Shown here one piece after another: positions 36,860-45,968 of a DNA stretch of 64,000 nucleotides; position 1 is the stretch's first letter; each line of letters begins with the position of its first letter. This DNA is from an uncultured Alphaproteobacteria bacterium (GTDB lineage: Bacteria > Pseudomonadota > Alphaproteobacteria > RF32 > CAG-239): positions 1 through 64,000 of the forward strand of contig CALXTW010000002.1 in the NCBI GenBank assembly GCA_944391515.1. Direction: 5' to 3'. Below the pieces are notes generated by a model. It was not told where the DNA came from and ran no database searches. It worked only from the letters and a program-made list of their open reading frames with translations. A program made the translations under genes and the position numbers.

Positions 36860-37813
36860 ATGCCTTTAACAAAAGTACAATGTAATCTAATAATATTAAG
36901 CGTGATTGTTCTGGGCATAATAGATTATTTTGCAATAAGGCATTATGATGCAAACATATTGGAGCTTTCACCACGTAGTTGGTGTGATGAAAAGTCATCT
37001 TTGCCCGATGTTATAAAATGCGTTGATGCAATTTATAAAAGTTCAAAGATGCAACAAATTTGGCAACAAAAAATTCGTCAGCAAGAAATTCGTTTAAATG
37101 TGAAAGTTCCTCAGGCGACCCCACTTAATACCTCGTATCAAGAAATCCATAATTTTTCCCCTATAAAAGAAAAACAATACAGGGTAGGGATATATAACAA
37201 CCACTCAGAACTCGCTGTTTATGACAAATTTGCCGACTTAGAAGTTATCTATCCGCAGATAAATACACCAGGTGTTATTTTACAATCAATTAAATATCTC
37301 GATAAAGAAAATAAATGCAAAATAGAAACCCCAAATCTTCTCCCTTTTGAAATTTTTCATAATTGGACTTACCCCGGAGATAGGCCCTTTCTTTCAAAAG
37401 ATGTTCTAATAACTCAAACCCAAAACACCTATAAAATATATACGGCATCTTACGAGGCTGTGCGTCTTAGAAAGAATAAGGCATTATATGTAATAGGCAT
37501 CTCAGCATTTGGAGAAGCTAAAAATGGATTTGATTATGAAGGAACGCATTATATTTACTTTATTGATGATTATAATCCCCAAAAAGATTACTTGTCTGAG
37601 ACCTCTTTACCGGCAAAATACAAGCAAGATAAAAACTTATATCTCAACTGCCCACCATATCCCCGAACGATTAATTATATTCCCGATCCCAACCAACCGG
37701 AAAAAGAGATTGTGTTAAGTGCAGACAAAAGAAAAAATCCGCAAATCTTATTTGTGAACGTCAATAATCACTCGTTTTCAATAGATATCAGCCATATAGG
37801 AGAAAACAAATGA
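36860..37813 (+). CDS. Membrane-anchored protein of unknown function, paralogue of 3196-3978
   Basis: 317 residues with one N-terminal hydrophobic helix (about 9-24) and a large periplasmic part. An early C...C pair (WCDEK...IKCVD), EAVRLRKNKALYVIGIS and a SADKRKNP near the end align with the 260-residue protein. It overlaps the next membrane gene by 4 bases (ATGA), so the two are probably one functional unit. No known family. Confidence 0.7.
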   Translation: MPLTKVQCNLIILSVIVLGIIDYFAIRHYDANILELSPRSWCDEKSSLPDVIKCVDAIYKSSKMQQIWQQKIRQQEIRLNVKVPQATPLNTSYQEIHNFSPIKEKQYRVGIYNNHSELAVYDKFADLEVIYPQINTPGVILQSIKYLDKENKCKIETPNLLPFEIFHNWTYPGDRPFLSKDVLITQTQNTYKIYTASYEAVRLRKNKALYVIGISAFGEAKNGFDYEGTHYIYFIDDYNPQKDYLSETSLPAKYKQDKNLYLNCPPYPRTINYIPDPNQPEKEIVLSADKRKNPQILFVNVNNHSFSIDISHIGENK

Positions 37814-38859
37814 TAGAACTTTCTCCCCAAACTTTATTGCCCAAAGAGTATGAAAAATTTAAGCAACAAATTCCCAATTTAAAATTGGCGGAAACTTTAT
37901 CTCCCCGGAATCCATTAAAAAATCTATTATCAAAAATAGAAAATTATCACAATCACGGAAACTTCTATAATTTCATTTTATGTTTGATAGTTTTTTATTT
38001 TATACTAATGGTCGTAAAGGCATTTTTGCAAGAGCATCCAACCTCATGGGGAATGTTGATGTTGTTGCTCCCGATTCTAGGTGTTGCTTATTTTTCCAGA
38101 AAAGGTTCACCTTTCAAAATTTATAGCCTAATGCAAATTGTTTTGTTGCGAGGGTTTGGCGTTTTGAATAAAGCATTTCGAAAACTCCCCGCAAAAGAAG
38201 CCAAATGGCATACGAGCAAGCAAGGAACAATCCAGATATCCTCTTCTTGCGAGCTAAAATTTGATTTAAGACATTTGCACCCGACGTTAACACCTAAACA
38301 AAAGCAGTTAAAACAAATTCAAAAACATCTTATTCAAATTTTGAAAGATAGATGCATCTTACTGTTTGGAAGTATATTGGGTGGTATTTTTTACTATCAA
38401 TTAGCCTTTTTTGTCGCAGGCGATGTCATAAGTCAAAATGGTAAATTGCATAGCGCATTATCTGATATTTTTATGCTAAACGCCGAGCTAGGTCCTTATG
38501 CTTTTCAAAATATGTTTTTGCTTTCTTTGGTGGCAATCAATTTTATATTGTATTCGGGGAATGTTTTTTTACCTTATGAATATTGTCAAGTTAAGCGCTA
38601 TCTCAAGTCAGACAATAAGAATTTTTTTGAAAAATGGATATATACGCCTCTGATAAACTTAAGCCTGCTAGGTATTGGTATGGTAGCATTAATGTTTATC
38701 TGCGCATTTGTTACTATTATTTATACCTCTATATATGCGATTCCTTCAATGGTTGTAATTTGTATCTTAATGATAACGCCGCATATAATTTTTTATTACT
38801 TGTTTCTAATTTTTGTGATTGTATTTCGGTATATATGTAGGTTCATAAATAAAGATTGA
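37810..38859 (+). CDS. Multi-pass membrane protein of unknown function
   Basis: 349 residues with about seven hydrophobic segments: two at 55-95, and the rest from 185 to the end. A soluble stretch (about 110-180) with a KWHTSKQGTIQIS start lies between. Translationally coupled to the upstream anchored protein. No family recognised. Confidence 0.65.
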   Translation: MIELSPQTLLPKEYEKFKQQIPNLKLAETLSPRNPLKNLLSKIENYHNHGNFYNFILCLIVFYFILMVVKAFLQEHPTSWGMLMLLLPILGVAYFSRKGSPFKIYSLMQIVLLRGFGVLNKAFRKLPAKEAKWHTSKQGTIQISSSCELKFDLRHLHPTLTPKQKQLKQIQKHLIQILKDRCILLFGSILGGIFYYQLAFFVAGDVISQNGKLHSALSDIFMLNAELGPYAFQNMFLLSLVAINFILYSGNVFLPYEYCQVKRYLKSDNKNFFEKWIYTPLINLSLLGIGMVALMFICAFVTIIYTSIYAIPSMVVICILMITPHIIFYYLFLIFVIVFRYICRFINKD

Positions 38860-38883
38860 CAAACAGCAAAATTGCATTACTCT
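38856..38883 (+). promoter_or_regulatory. Candidate promoter of the 38934 gene
   Basis: TTGACA (38856-38861) and TACTCT (38878-38883), 16-base spacer, starting at the stop of the previous gene. Confidence 0.4.
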
Positions 38884-38933
38884 GCCCACAGAGTGATTAG
38901 TAATTTTGTTGTATCATTTTAAACTATATTTTT

Positions 38934-39803
38934 ATGGAACCGAAAAATCAAATTAAACGCTATCTTTATTGGGATAAAAACACTCATGAGGTAGTGAAGT
39001 GGACTTATGGGCAGAGAACAGAACAAAAGGAAGTTAATGCAATTAGCATTGTTCCGAAGTTTTATTTGCTCTTGCATCATGCATTTAGTCAAAAACTGAG
39101 CTATGATGAGGCTCAATCAATTTGCAAAGAGTATGATTTGTGTTTCCCGAATCAAGTTGAATTGACAATATGCCAAGTAGCCCAAAGAAGATTGAAAGAA
39201 GTTGTATCTTCGTTAGGAATTGACGAACAAGCCCTTTTGGAAGAGGATATCTTATCAAGCTGTTGGAGCGCAGAGGATGAGCCAAACAGCTCAGATAAAC
39301 AATATCTGTTGTTAGTTGCTCGCGAGACGCAAGATTTCGTACTGGTTAATGATAAATATCTTTTGGTAGATAAACAATATCTGTATCAGTCTTTTTTGAA
39401 CACATGGAATAGTGTGATTTTGGAATTGTTTTTAGGGAATAATGTTTCAACGCTCTACTTGGTTGATAAAGAGTTATTCTTGCTGAAAAACACGGAACTA
39501 TACTACATCGGTAAGTATATTAAACATCAAGATGAGGTTATTCTCTGTGATAACGGCTTGTATCAATATTACGACGATGAAATGCGGTGCTTGGTAAAAG
39601 CAGATACCAGCTCTGAAAAATGGAATAATTCCAATTCAGGACATCAGGAATGGGTCACTTTGGAAAAGATTACACCAGAAGGCGAAATCATCAGCCATTT
39701 TGGAGTGTATGACTGGTGCGATGAAGGTGAACAAACTTATGAAAATGAGTCTGAACGGCGCTTTCGTAAGGATGAGCAAGGATTGTACCAACTCTGCGAT
39801 TAA
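38934..39803 (+). CDS. Hypothetical cytosolic protein
   Basis: 289 residues, no signal or membrane segment, acidic. The N-terminus is short and basic; the middle has leucine-rich helices, and the C-terminal 100 residues have repeated Tyr/Asp/Glu beta-like strands (YLLVDKQYLYQSF, LYYIGKYIKHQDE, GLYQYYDDE). No clear ribosome site before the ATG. No family recognised. Confidence 0.6.
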   Translation: MEPKNQIKRYLYWDKNTHEVVKWTYGQRTEQKEVNAISIVPKFYLLLHHAFSQKLSYDEAQSICKEYDLCFPNQVELTICQVAQRRLKEVVSSLGIDEQALLEEDILSSCWSAEDEPNSSDKQYLLLVARETQDFVLVNDKYLLVDKQYLYQSFLNTWNSVILELFLGNNVSTLYLVDKELFLLKNTELYYIGKYIKHQDEVILCDNGLYQYYDDEMRCLVKADTSSEKWNNSNSGHQEWVTLEKITPEGEIISHFGVYDWCDEGEQTYENESERRFRKDEQGLYQLCD

Positions 39804-39817
39804 AAATTAGATTCAAG

Positions 39818-39850
39818 AAAACCGCCGAAAGTAAAACTCTCGGCGGTTTT
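39818..39850. terminator. Bidirectional terminator
   Basis: An 11-bp stem (AAAACCGCCGA, 39818-39828, with TCGGCGGTTTT, 39840-39850) between two converging genes. Confidence 0.85.
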
Positions 39851-39864
39851 GGCTTATTATAAAA

Positions 39865-41991
39865 CTAGTCTTTGGCAAGTTTTTCGTAAAGCTTTTTATC
39901 ACGCATAAGTTTTGTAACTTTGGCCGCACTTTCTTTAGTCATTGGCTTGCCGGTTTGATTTGGATTTTCAATATCCGGTTTTTCAAAAACACCACGCTCA
40001 TTCATTTCTTGCTGAGCAGCAGATTTAATTTTTGAACGCAATCCTTCTGCATGAGCTTTATAGCTGGCTTTTGCACGTTTTTCATGCTCAGCCAACATCG
40101 GCTCTCCGCCAAATTCCTGACCTTTGAAAGTAAAGCTCAAAGCCTCTCGGGCTTTTGCTTGAAGAGCTGTGCGACGAGTTTCATAGTTTTGTGTTAAATG
40201 ATTATGTCGCTCTCCAAGATTATCTTTTTCATAGTCCTTAACCAAAAGAGCAAGGTCGTTTTGCATAAATCCTAAAGTATTTCTTTCTTGTCGAGCCTGT
40301 TGAAGATTTTGATAGGCCTCATTATCCATCTTCGCAAAAGTATTGCGGTTAAAGTTCTCTTTGAGACGCTCAAATATCTCTTTGTGCAGAGAGATATCTT
40401 GAATAGATGTGTTAAAGCTCGTTACCGCAACTGCCAAGTTTTCTTGACGTTCTTTTTCTTTTGCGTTCATAAACAAAGAAGACAATTTACCTTGCTTCTG
40501 ATAGGCAATCTTATTGGGTTCTTTCCCTTCCAAGACGTTGAATACAATTGCTTCTAATTTTTCTTTAGTAAAATTATCTTTCTCGGGTGATTGATGTCTC
40601 AAGATTTCATCAATTGAAGAAAAGACGCTCATGACAAAATGTTCGGCATTGTGAAGTTTATTTGCTTCAGCTTCTGCACTTTGGAGTTTCTTTTGTGCAT
40701 CATTAATCTGCTTGAGCGTTTGGATATTTCTTTCGTTGAAATCATCTTCTCTTTTCACAAAAGGTTCGATAGCATGAATAAACTTATTCATTTCCGGAGA
40801 AACGGTTTTCATTTTTTCAGCTTCGGTTAAAAGAAATGAAATGTCTTCTTTTTTCAAAGCTCCTTTATCCCAAACTTTAATGTCTTTGCTCATAGCTAAA
40901 ACATCGTTCATAATTTGCAAGCGTTTATTATCCGAGATTTTTAAGTTAGCATCTTTTAAAAGAGCTATTTTATTTTCGGCAGATAAATCTTTTTTGGATA
41001 TCAAAAATTCGGGACGATATTGAGCCAATAAGCCAAGCTCTGCTTTGGAGATAGCTCTATGGTATTTGACAACATCATCAACTATTTTTTGAGCGTCTAA
41101 TTCTCTTACAGCATTTTTATAGGCATTTGAGTTCAAAGAATTTGACGATAAGAGACTAGAAGAGGGGGCTTTCATATAATACATCATATTATAGAAAAGT
41201 TTTTGAGCTCCTTCGCAAGCAGGAACTTTTTCTGCCCAGTTAGAAGCTAAATTGCGATTTTCATATTGAAATAAATGAGCTGCATTTTGAGCAATGTCTG
41301 CCAAGAGAGCAACTCTTTCCTCACGGTTAGCCTCGCCGGCGGTATTGAGCAAATTCTGATAAATATCAAGAAAAGGTAAATTGTTAGTAGTCTGAGTCGC
41401 AACATTCAAAGCCTGCGCTTTCAGCTCCCAAGGAATTTGGTCAAGACGCTTATATTGAAGGGCATTGGTTAAGAAATTTTTGGCTGCATCTCCTGCGGCA
41501 TATTTGTTCGCGTCATCAATTTGAGAGAATGTTCTATAATTAAAATCACGCAAATTGTAAGGATTCTTTTCGGTATAGATATCGGCAATTGTAAATTTGG
41601 CTTGTGGGTCAAGTTTGTCAAGCCAATCAGGATTTTTTCGGAGCTGTTCGGAAACAACACTTTCAATCATATCCCTATGCGGGGTTGGAAGATACGAACG
41701 AGATGGATTTTCTTGCCCTAAATAAGTAATAAGTTTACTAACAGCCTTCATGTTACCGACTTTAATGGTTTGCATGATTGTGTTTCTGACAAAAAAGGCA
41801 TTAAACTTTGCCTCTTCGCGATTGTCATTCAATATATATAACAAATCGGGGCTAGCATTTTCTCCAACCGGTAAAAAAGAGACCTCTTCACCTTTATCAT
41901 ATTTTTCTTTTGCCTGCTGATAATAAGTATTTCTCTCAAAATAGTCATTAATTTCAGAGAGTTCGTTATCATGATAAGTATAGGTTGTCAT
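39865..41991 (-). CDS. Large helical protein of unknown function
   Basis: 708 residues from the ATG at 41991, which has GGAG 8 bases upstream; starts at 41997 and 42018 are alternatives. Almost entirely predicted helix, no signal peptide, no membrane segment. Residues about 440-660 have coiled-coil heptads rich in Glu, Lys and Gln. Repeated motifs of the form NxxxLLxxAxE are scattered, perhaps helical hairpins. It could be a cytoskeletal, effector or scaffold protein. Monocistronic; no family recognised. Confidence 0.65.
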   Translation of the reverse strand: MTTYTYHDNELSEINDYFERNTYYQQAKEKYDKGEEVSFLPVGENASPDLLYILNDNREEAKFNAFFVRNTIMQTIKVGNMKAVSKLITYLGQENPSRSYLPTPHRDMIESVVSEQLRKNPDWLDKLDPQAKFTIADIYTEKNPYNLRDFNYRTFSQIDDANKYAAGDAAKNFLTNALQYKRLDQIPWELKAQALNVATQTTNNLPFLDIYQNLLNTAGEANREERVALLADIAQNAAHLFQYENRNLASNWAEKVPACEGAQKLFYNMMYYMKAPSSSLLSSNSLNSNAYKNAVRELDAQKIVDDVVKYHRAISKAELGLLAQYRPEFLISKKDLSAENKIALLKDANLKISDNKRLQIMNDVLAMSKDIKVWDKGALKKEDISFLLTEAEKMKTVSPEMNKFIHAIEPFVKREDDFNERNIQTLKQINDAQKKLQSAEAEANKLHNAEHFVMSVFSSIDEILRHQSPEKDNFTKEKLEAIVFNVLEGKEPNKIAYQKQGKLSSLFMNAKEKERQENLAVAVTSFNTSIQDISLHKEIFERLKENFNRNTFAKMDNEAYQNLQQARQERNTLGFMQNDLALLVKDYEKDNLGERHNHLTQNYETRRTALQAKAREALSFTFKGQEFGGEPMLAEHEKRAKASYKAHAEGLRSKIKSAAQQEMNERGVFEKPDIENPNQTGKPMTKESAAKVTKLMRDKKLYEKLAKD

Positions 41992-42179
41992 TTGCATTGC
42001 TCCGTTAATTCTAAACATCTAAAACAAATAATACGCCAAGTTTGATTAAAAATCAATTAAATTTTCAGGAAAATGGACAAAACAAAATAAAATGACTAAA
42101 ATTGCGTAAAAACAGATAGCTAACGAATGGTATTATAATACCACTAGTTAATATATTGAAAAATAATGAAATTTTGTTG

Positions 42180-42207
42180 TTGACATTGCAAATATTTCCT
42201 GTATATT
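42180..42207 (+). promoter_or_regulatory. Promoter of rplM-rpsI
   Basis: TTGACA (42180-42185) and TATATT (42202-42207), 16-base spacer, about 40 bases before rplM. The rest of the 258-base gap 41992-42249 holds no recognised feature. Confidence 0.65.
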
Positions 42208-42249
42208 CAACACGAATTTAACAACCATCTTTTTGTAAAGAGAGAGAAT

Positions 42250-42717
42250 ATGAACACTTATGCAACAAAACCCTCTGACATTCAGAGAAAATGGTATGTC
42301 GTTGACGCTGAAGGTGTAGTATTAGGTCGTCTTTCTGCAGAGATTGCAAAGATTCTCCGCGGTAAACACAAACCTTGCTATGTACCTAACTTGGACTGCG
42401 GCGACTATGTAATTGTCATCAATGCTGACAAAGTAAAATTGACAGGTCGTAAATTGACCCACAAGAAATACTTCAAGCACACTGGTTGGATTGGCGGTAT
42501 TAAAGAAACCACTCCTGCAAAAATTTTGGCAGGTCGTTTCCCTGAAAGAGTTATTGAAAAAGCAGTTGAACGCATGATTTCCCGTAATCCTCTGGGCCGT
42601 CAACAAATGACCAAATTGAAAGTATATGCAGGTTCAAATCATCCGCACACAGCTCAAAACCCAGAAGTTTTGGACATCGCAGCAATGAACCCGAAAAATA
42701 AAAGGAGCGCATTATAA
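42250..42717 (+). CDS. rplM: 50S ribosomal protein L13
   Basis: 155 residues. [27 protein letters not shown] is the L13 N-terminus and [10 protein letters not shown] and [22 protein letters not shown] are conserved. The stop overlaps the rpsI start by one base. Confidence 0.99.
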   Translation: MNTYATKPSDIQRKWYVVDAEGVVLGRLSAEIAKILRGKHKPCYVPNLDCGDYVIVINADKVKLTGRKLTHKKYFKHTGWIGGIKETTPAKILAGRFPERVIEKAVERMISRNPLGRQQMTKLKVYAGSNHPHTAQNPEVLDIAAMNPKNKRSAL

Positions 42718-43187
42718 TGGCTGAAACCATCGATTCTTTGAAAGAAATTAAATCTTCAGCTGTTGCTTCTGCTGAAGTTCGTAAACCAAAACGCGACAGA
42801 CAAGGTCGTTCTTATGCAACCGGTAAAAGAAAAGACGCTGTTGCCCGTGTATGGATTAAACCTGGTAAAGGTAACATCACCATTAACGAAAAATCAATTG
42901 ATCAATACTTTGCTCGTCCGGTATTGAAAATGATTATCAATCAACCGTTTGAAGTTGCAAATCGCGAAAACGAGTTTGATGTAATCTGCACTGTAAAAGG
43001 TGGTGGTTTGTCAGGACAAGCTGGTGCTATCAAACATGGTATTGCCAAAGCTTTGAATGAATATGAGCCAGAATTAAGAACAGTCTTGAAGAAAGCTGGC
43101 TTCTTAACTCGTGATGACCGTGTTGTTGAACGTAAGAAATTCGGTCGTGCGAAAGCTCGTCGTTCTTACCAATTCTCTAAACGTTAA
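42717..43187 (+). CDS. rpsI: 30S ribosomal protein S9
   Basis: 156 residues including an N-terminal extension of about 25 residues seen in alphaproteobacterial S9. Core motifs are [37 protein letters not shown] and the C-terminal SYQFSKR. The last 26 coding bases and the stop lie in the 28-bp attachment repeat, so the 3' end is supplied by the integrated element's att site with protein sequence unchanged. Confidence 0.99.
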   Translation: MAETIDSLKEIKSSAVASAEVRKPKRDRQGRSYATGKRKDAVARVWIKPGKGNITINEKSIDQYFARPVLKMIINQPFEVANRENEFDVICTVKGGGLSGQAGAIKHGIAKALNEYEPELRTVLKKAGFLTRDDRVVERKKFGRAKARRSYQFSKR

Positions 43188-43189
43188 TC
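43162..43189 (+). repeat. attL: 28-bp direct repeat within rpsI
   Basis: Begins GTTCTTACCAATTCTC and ends AACGTTAATC; identical to 54358-54385. The flanking bases on both sides differ (C and T here, A and G at the right copy), so the repeat is exactly 28 bp. Confidence 0.95.
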
Positions 43190-43216
43190 TGACAGAAGAG
43201 AAAATGTTGTATTTTC

Positions 43217-43247
43217 AATGGGTTGTGAAAATTCACAACCCATTTTT
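43217..43247 (+). terminator. Element-borne terminator behind rpsI
   Basis: A stem AATGGGTTGTG paired with CACAACCCATT followed by TTTTT, 30 bases inside the element. It replaces the native rpsI terminator now displaced to 54411. Confidence 0.8.
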
Positions 43248-43251
43248 CATA

Positions 43252-43321
43252 TTCACATAATCTTCACATAAGCCTTGACTTTAGTAACTTACTAATTTAC
43301 CTTTTTCACAAGTCATTCACA
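43252..43321 (+). repeat. Candidate integrase arm-binding repeats, left end
   Basis: TTCACATAA occurs at 43252-43260 and 43263-43271, with related TTCACAAG (43305-43312) and TTCACAG (43315-43321), all in one orientation, just upstream of int. The same words occur at the right end (54296-54316). This resembles arm-type sites of tyrosine integrases. Confidence 0.6.
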
Positions 43322-43334
43322 GTTTTGAGGAAAA

Positions 43335-44756
43335 ATGAGCAACAACTTCTATACTGAAACTTATTCTTACAGAGAGGGAAGGATACTTATTTATAAGAGG
43401 TCTAATTCCAAAAATTATCAATGTAGATTAAGGATAAAAGGGATTAAAGGTTATACAATCAAATCTTGTGATACAACAAATTTGGGAGAGGCTCTGAATT
43501 TTGCAGAAGATTTATATGATAGCCTAAGATACAAGAAATTAAATAATCTTCCTCTCAAAACTAAAACATTTAAGCAAATTTTTGAAGAATGGTTTAAGAA
43601 AGCTGATAAATCTGAGTATAGGCAATCTTTTTACCAAAGTAGGGCAAAATTATATTTCTTCAAATATTTTGGAGATTATAAAATTGAGGAAATTACTGAA
43701 AGCATAATTGAAGATTATTGGGATTGGAGAAAAAACTATTATAAAGACAATCCTGATGAAAAGAAGGGTAGAGCAGCAGAAAATCCATCTCCACAATCAT
43801 TAAAAATGGAAAAAACAGCTATTCAAGAAGTTTTTGAGTATGCTTATAGAAGAGGATATATTAGGGCTGTTCCAGCCATTAGATTTAAGCCAAGAGCTCA
43901 AACAGAAAATAGAGATACCTTTACCAAAAGTGAATATACACAACTTATTCTTGCTCTGCAAGATTGGTATGGGGAATCTCCAAAATCAACAGATACCTAC
44001 CAAAGAAAAATGATTTACAATTTGGTGGTTTTTCTTGCTAATTCAGGAATCAGACCTAATGAAGTTTATAAAATAAAATGGAAACATTTGGAAGTTTATG
44101 AACAAAAGGGAGTTAAAATATTATATGTAACAATTCCAGAAGAGACAAAAACAGGAGTGAGAATAGTAGTTTGTTTACCTGAGGCCTATTCTTGTTATCA
44201 AAATATTAGAGATTTTTCAAAATATATAGGAGAAAATGACTACTTTTTTACTAATTTTGATGGAACCCAAATGAGAAATTGGAGCAAAACATATACAAAT
44301 TTTCTAAAAAAAAGAAAATTTTATTTGAGTTCAGATAATAAACCAAGACCTCCATATTCATTAAGACACTATTATGCAACACAAAGATTGTTGGAGGGTG
44401 TGAGTGTCTATGACTTAGCAAAAAATATGGGGACATCTGTAAAACAAATAGAAAAACATTATGGACATATTTTGTCTACCCAGAAGACAGAAGAATTGGT
44501 TCAAGGAGCTAGAAAATCAGAGTATCAGTGGAATGAAGAGTATAGAGCAATATTTGGAAGGGATGCTCCTTTCTTTATTGGTATGAATACAAAAAGATAC
44601 ACCTTTTCCCCAAAAAAAGATTTTTCAGAACAAATAAAAGAGATGTACGAAGATATTGAAAGAAGAGTAAAGCCTTTTGAAACAGAAGAGGATATAAGGA
44701 AATATATGGATTTTATGCATAGATATCTTACTTCATCTGATAATAAAAAGAAGTAG
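43335..44756 (+). CDS. int: Tyrosine site-specific recombinase (integrase)
   Basis: 473 residues. An N-terminal AP2-like or arm-binding region (about 1-60), a SAM-like core-binding domain (about 75-185), and the catalytic domain with ArgI in ANSGIRPNE (R240), ArgII in YSLRHYYAT (R344) and the nucleophile in EKHYGH (Y366). The His of the HxxR box is Tyr and the His/Trp III position is Thr (MGTS). A 100-residue C-terminal tail extends past the catalytic domain. Next to attL, in the same direction as rpsI. It likely integrates the element at the rpsI 3' end. Confidence 0.93.
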   Translation: MSNNFYTETYSYREGRILIYKRSNSKNYQCRLRIKGIKGYTIKSCDTTNLGEALNFAEDLYDSLRYKKLNNLPLKTKTFKQIFEEWFKKADKSEYRQSFYQSRAKLYFFKYFGDYKIEEITESIIEDYWDWRKNYYKDNPDEKKGRAAENPSPQSLKMEKTAIQEVFEYAYRRGYIRAVPAIRFKPRAQTENRDTFTKSEYTQLILALQDWYGESPKSTDTYQRKMIYNLVVFLANSGIRPNEVYKIKWKHLEVYEQKGVKILYVTIPEETKTGVRIVVCLPEAYSCYQNIRDFSKYIGENDYFFTNFDGTQMRNWSKTYTNFLKKRKFYLSSDNKPRPPYSLRHYYATQRLLEGVSVYDLAKNMGTSVKQIEKHYGHILSTQKTEELVQGARKSEYQWNEEYRAIFGRDAPFFIGMNTKRYTFSPKKDFSEQIKEMYEDIERRVKPFETEEDIRKYMDFMHRYLTSSDNKKK

Positions 44757-44993
44757 ATAATTAAAAAAATGCAAATATAGCATAATAATGTAAATTTTAT
44801 AAGTTGAAAATTTTTTCATTTTATTTTTGATTTTGGGAAGAGTTTTATTGTATGATTTTGATAAATAAATTAAACAAAATGCAATAGACTTTTAGATATT
44901 ACATTTTTTTTCAACAAATTCAATAATATATATGTTGCTTTAGAGATAATGCAGCATTCAAATATTATTATCTAATATAATTAAGGATAAACA

Positions 44994-45668
44994 ATGATAA
45001 TTAACAATTTAGATGAGTTAAAACAAACATTTATTGAAAAAAATCTTATAATTAACAATTTAAATCAAACATCTGAACAGACAAAATTAAATGAATTAAA
45101 AGTTCAACAACAAGATTTAAAAAATCAGACTATAAAAATATATAATGAAATAAAACATTTGAAAAAATTGGAATTAAATAATTGTCATACTAACAAATCT
45201 GATAATTATTATAAAAATTACAATTTAGAAAGAATGAGAGATGGTCTTATTAAGACTTTTACTCAAGATAGTAACAAATATAATTTAGCCTTAACCTTAA
45301 ATTTTAATCCTAAAAATTTTAAAGATGATTTTAGAAAATCACCTGCAGAAAATAAATTAAAAGAATTTTGGAAACTGTATTGCCAATATAATTTAGGTGG
45401 AAATGCATCAAAATACAGGAAGATGAAATATGTTGCTATTATTGAACATCAGTTAAGTAATATCCATATACATCTTGCAATTAGTCATATTAATCAAAAT
45501 ATAAATGATGAATTTATATATGATGAAGAGAATGTCATTTCCATATTATGGAAAACAGTCATAAATAGTGGAACTGTCTTTCTTGAAAAACTATATGACA
45601 AAAATTGGTTTAATTACATATTCAAATCAGAAAACTTCTATGAAAATATGTTGATATCTGATTCTTGA
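44994..45668 (+). CDS. Possible HUH-type replication initiator (Rep-like)
   Basis: 224 residues with AAGGATAAACA before the ATG. The first 65 residues are a helical, coiled-coil-like region. Then YNLALTLNF (96-104) resembles Rep motif 1, EHQLSNIHIHLAI (151-163) holds an HUH pattern (H158, H160), and WFNYIFKSEN (205-214) resembles the Y-x-x-K region of inovirus/plasmid Rep proteins (Y208). I infer single-strand nicking or rolling-circle replication initiation, as in satellites and mobilizable islands. The 237-base gap before it holds no other feature. Alternative: a protein with chance motif matches. Confidence 0.4.
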   Translation: MIINNLDELKQTFIEKNLIINNLNQTSEQTKLNELKVQQQDLKNQTIKIYNEIKHLKKLELNNCHTNKSDNYYKNYNLERMRDGLIKTFTQDSNKYNLALTLNFNPKNFKDDFRKSPAENKLKEFWKLYCQYNLGGNASKYRKMKYVAIIEHQLSNIHIHLAISHINQNINDEFIYDEENVISILWKTVINSGTVFLEKLYDKNWFNYIFKSENFYENMLISDS

Positions 45669-45701
45669 TAAATAATTATATCAATAAAACAAGGAGTTAA
45701 A

Positions 45702-45968
45702 ATGAATGATGAATTACAATATTTGTATCAGATTGCAAACAGTTTAAAATCAGAAAAGCTAATAAAAAGTTACAGAAACTTCAGTAAAAATTATTTGAAC
45801 AAATGTCCTCCATACTTAAGTGTTTTAAAGTATTTGAATAAAAAACCAAGTTTAAGAGCCTTATCTTTTTTGCTATATAAATTGAATGTGCAAAAAATTT
45901 ATCCTGAAATTCAAACTCAATTACACCTGTTAATTAAAAATAAGTTATGTCAAAAGGACTTGATATGA
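45702..45968 (+). CDS. Small helical protein of unknown function
   Basis: 88 residues, basic and Leu/Lys-rich, no membrane segment, good AAGGAG before the ATG. It overlaps the following ankyrin gene by 4 bases, so they are coupled. Not recognised. Confidence 0.55.
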   Translation: MNDELQYLYQIANSLKSEKLIKSYRNFSKNYLNKCPPYLSVLKYLNKKPSLRALSFLLYKLNVQKIYPEIQTQLHLLIKNKLCQKDLI

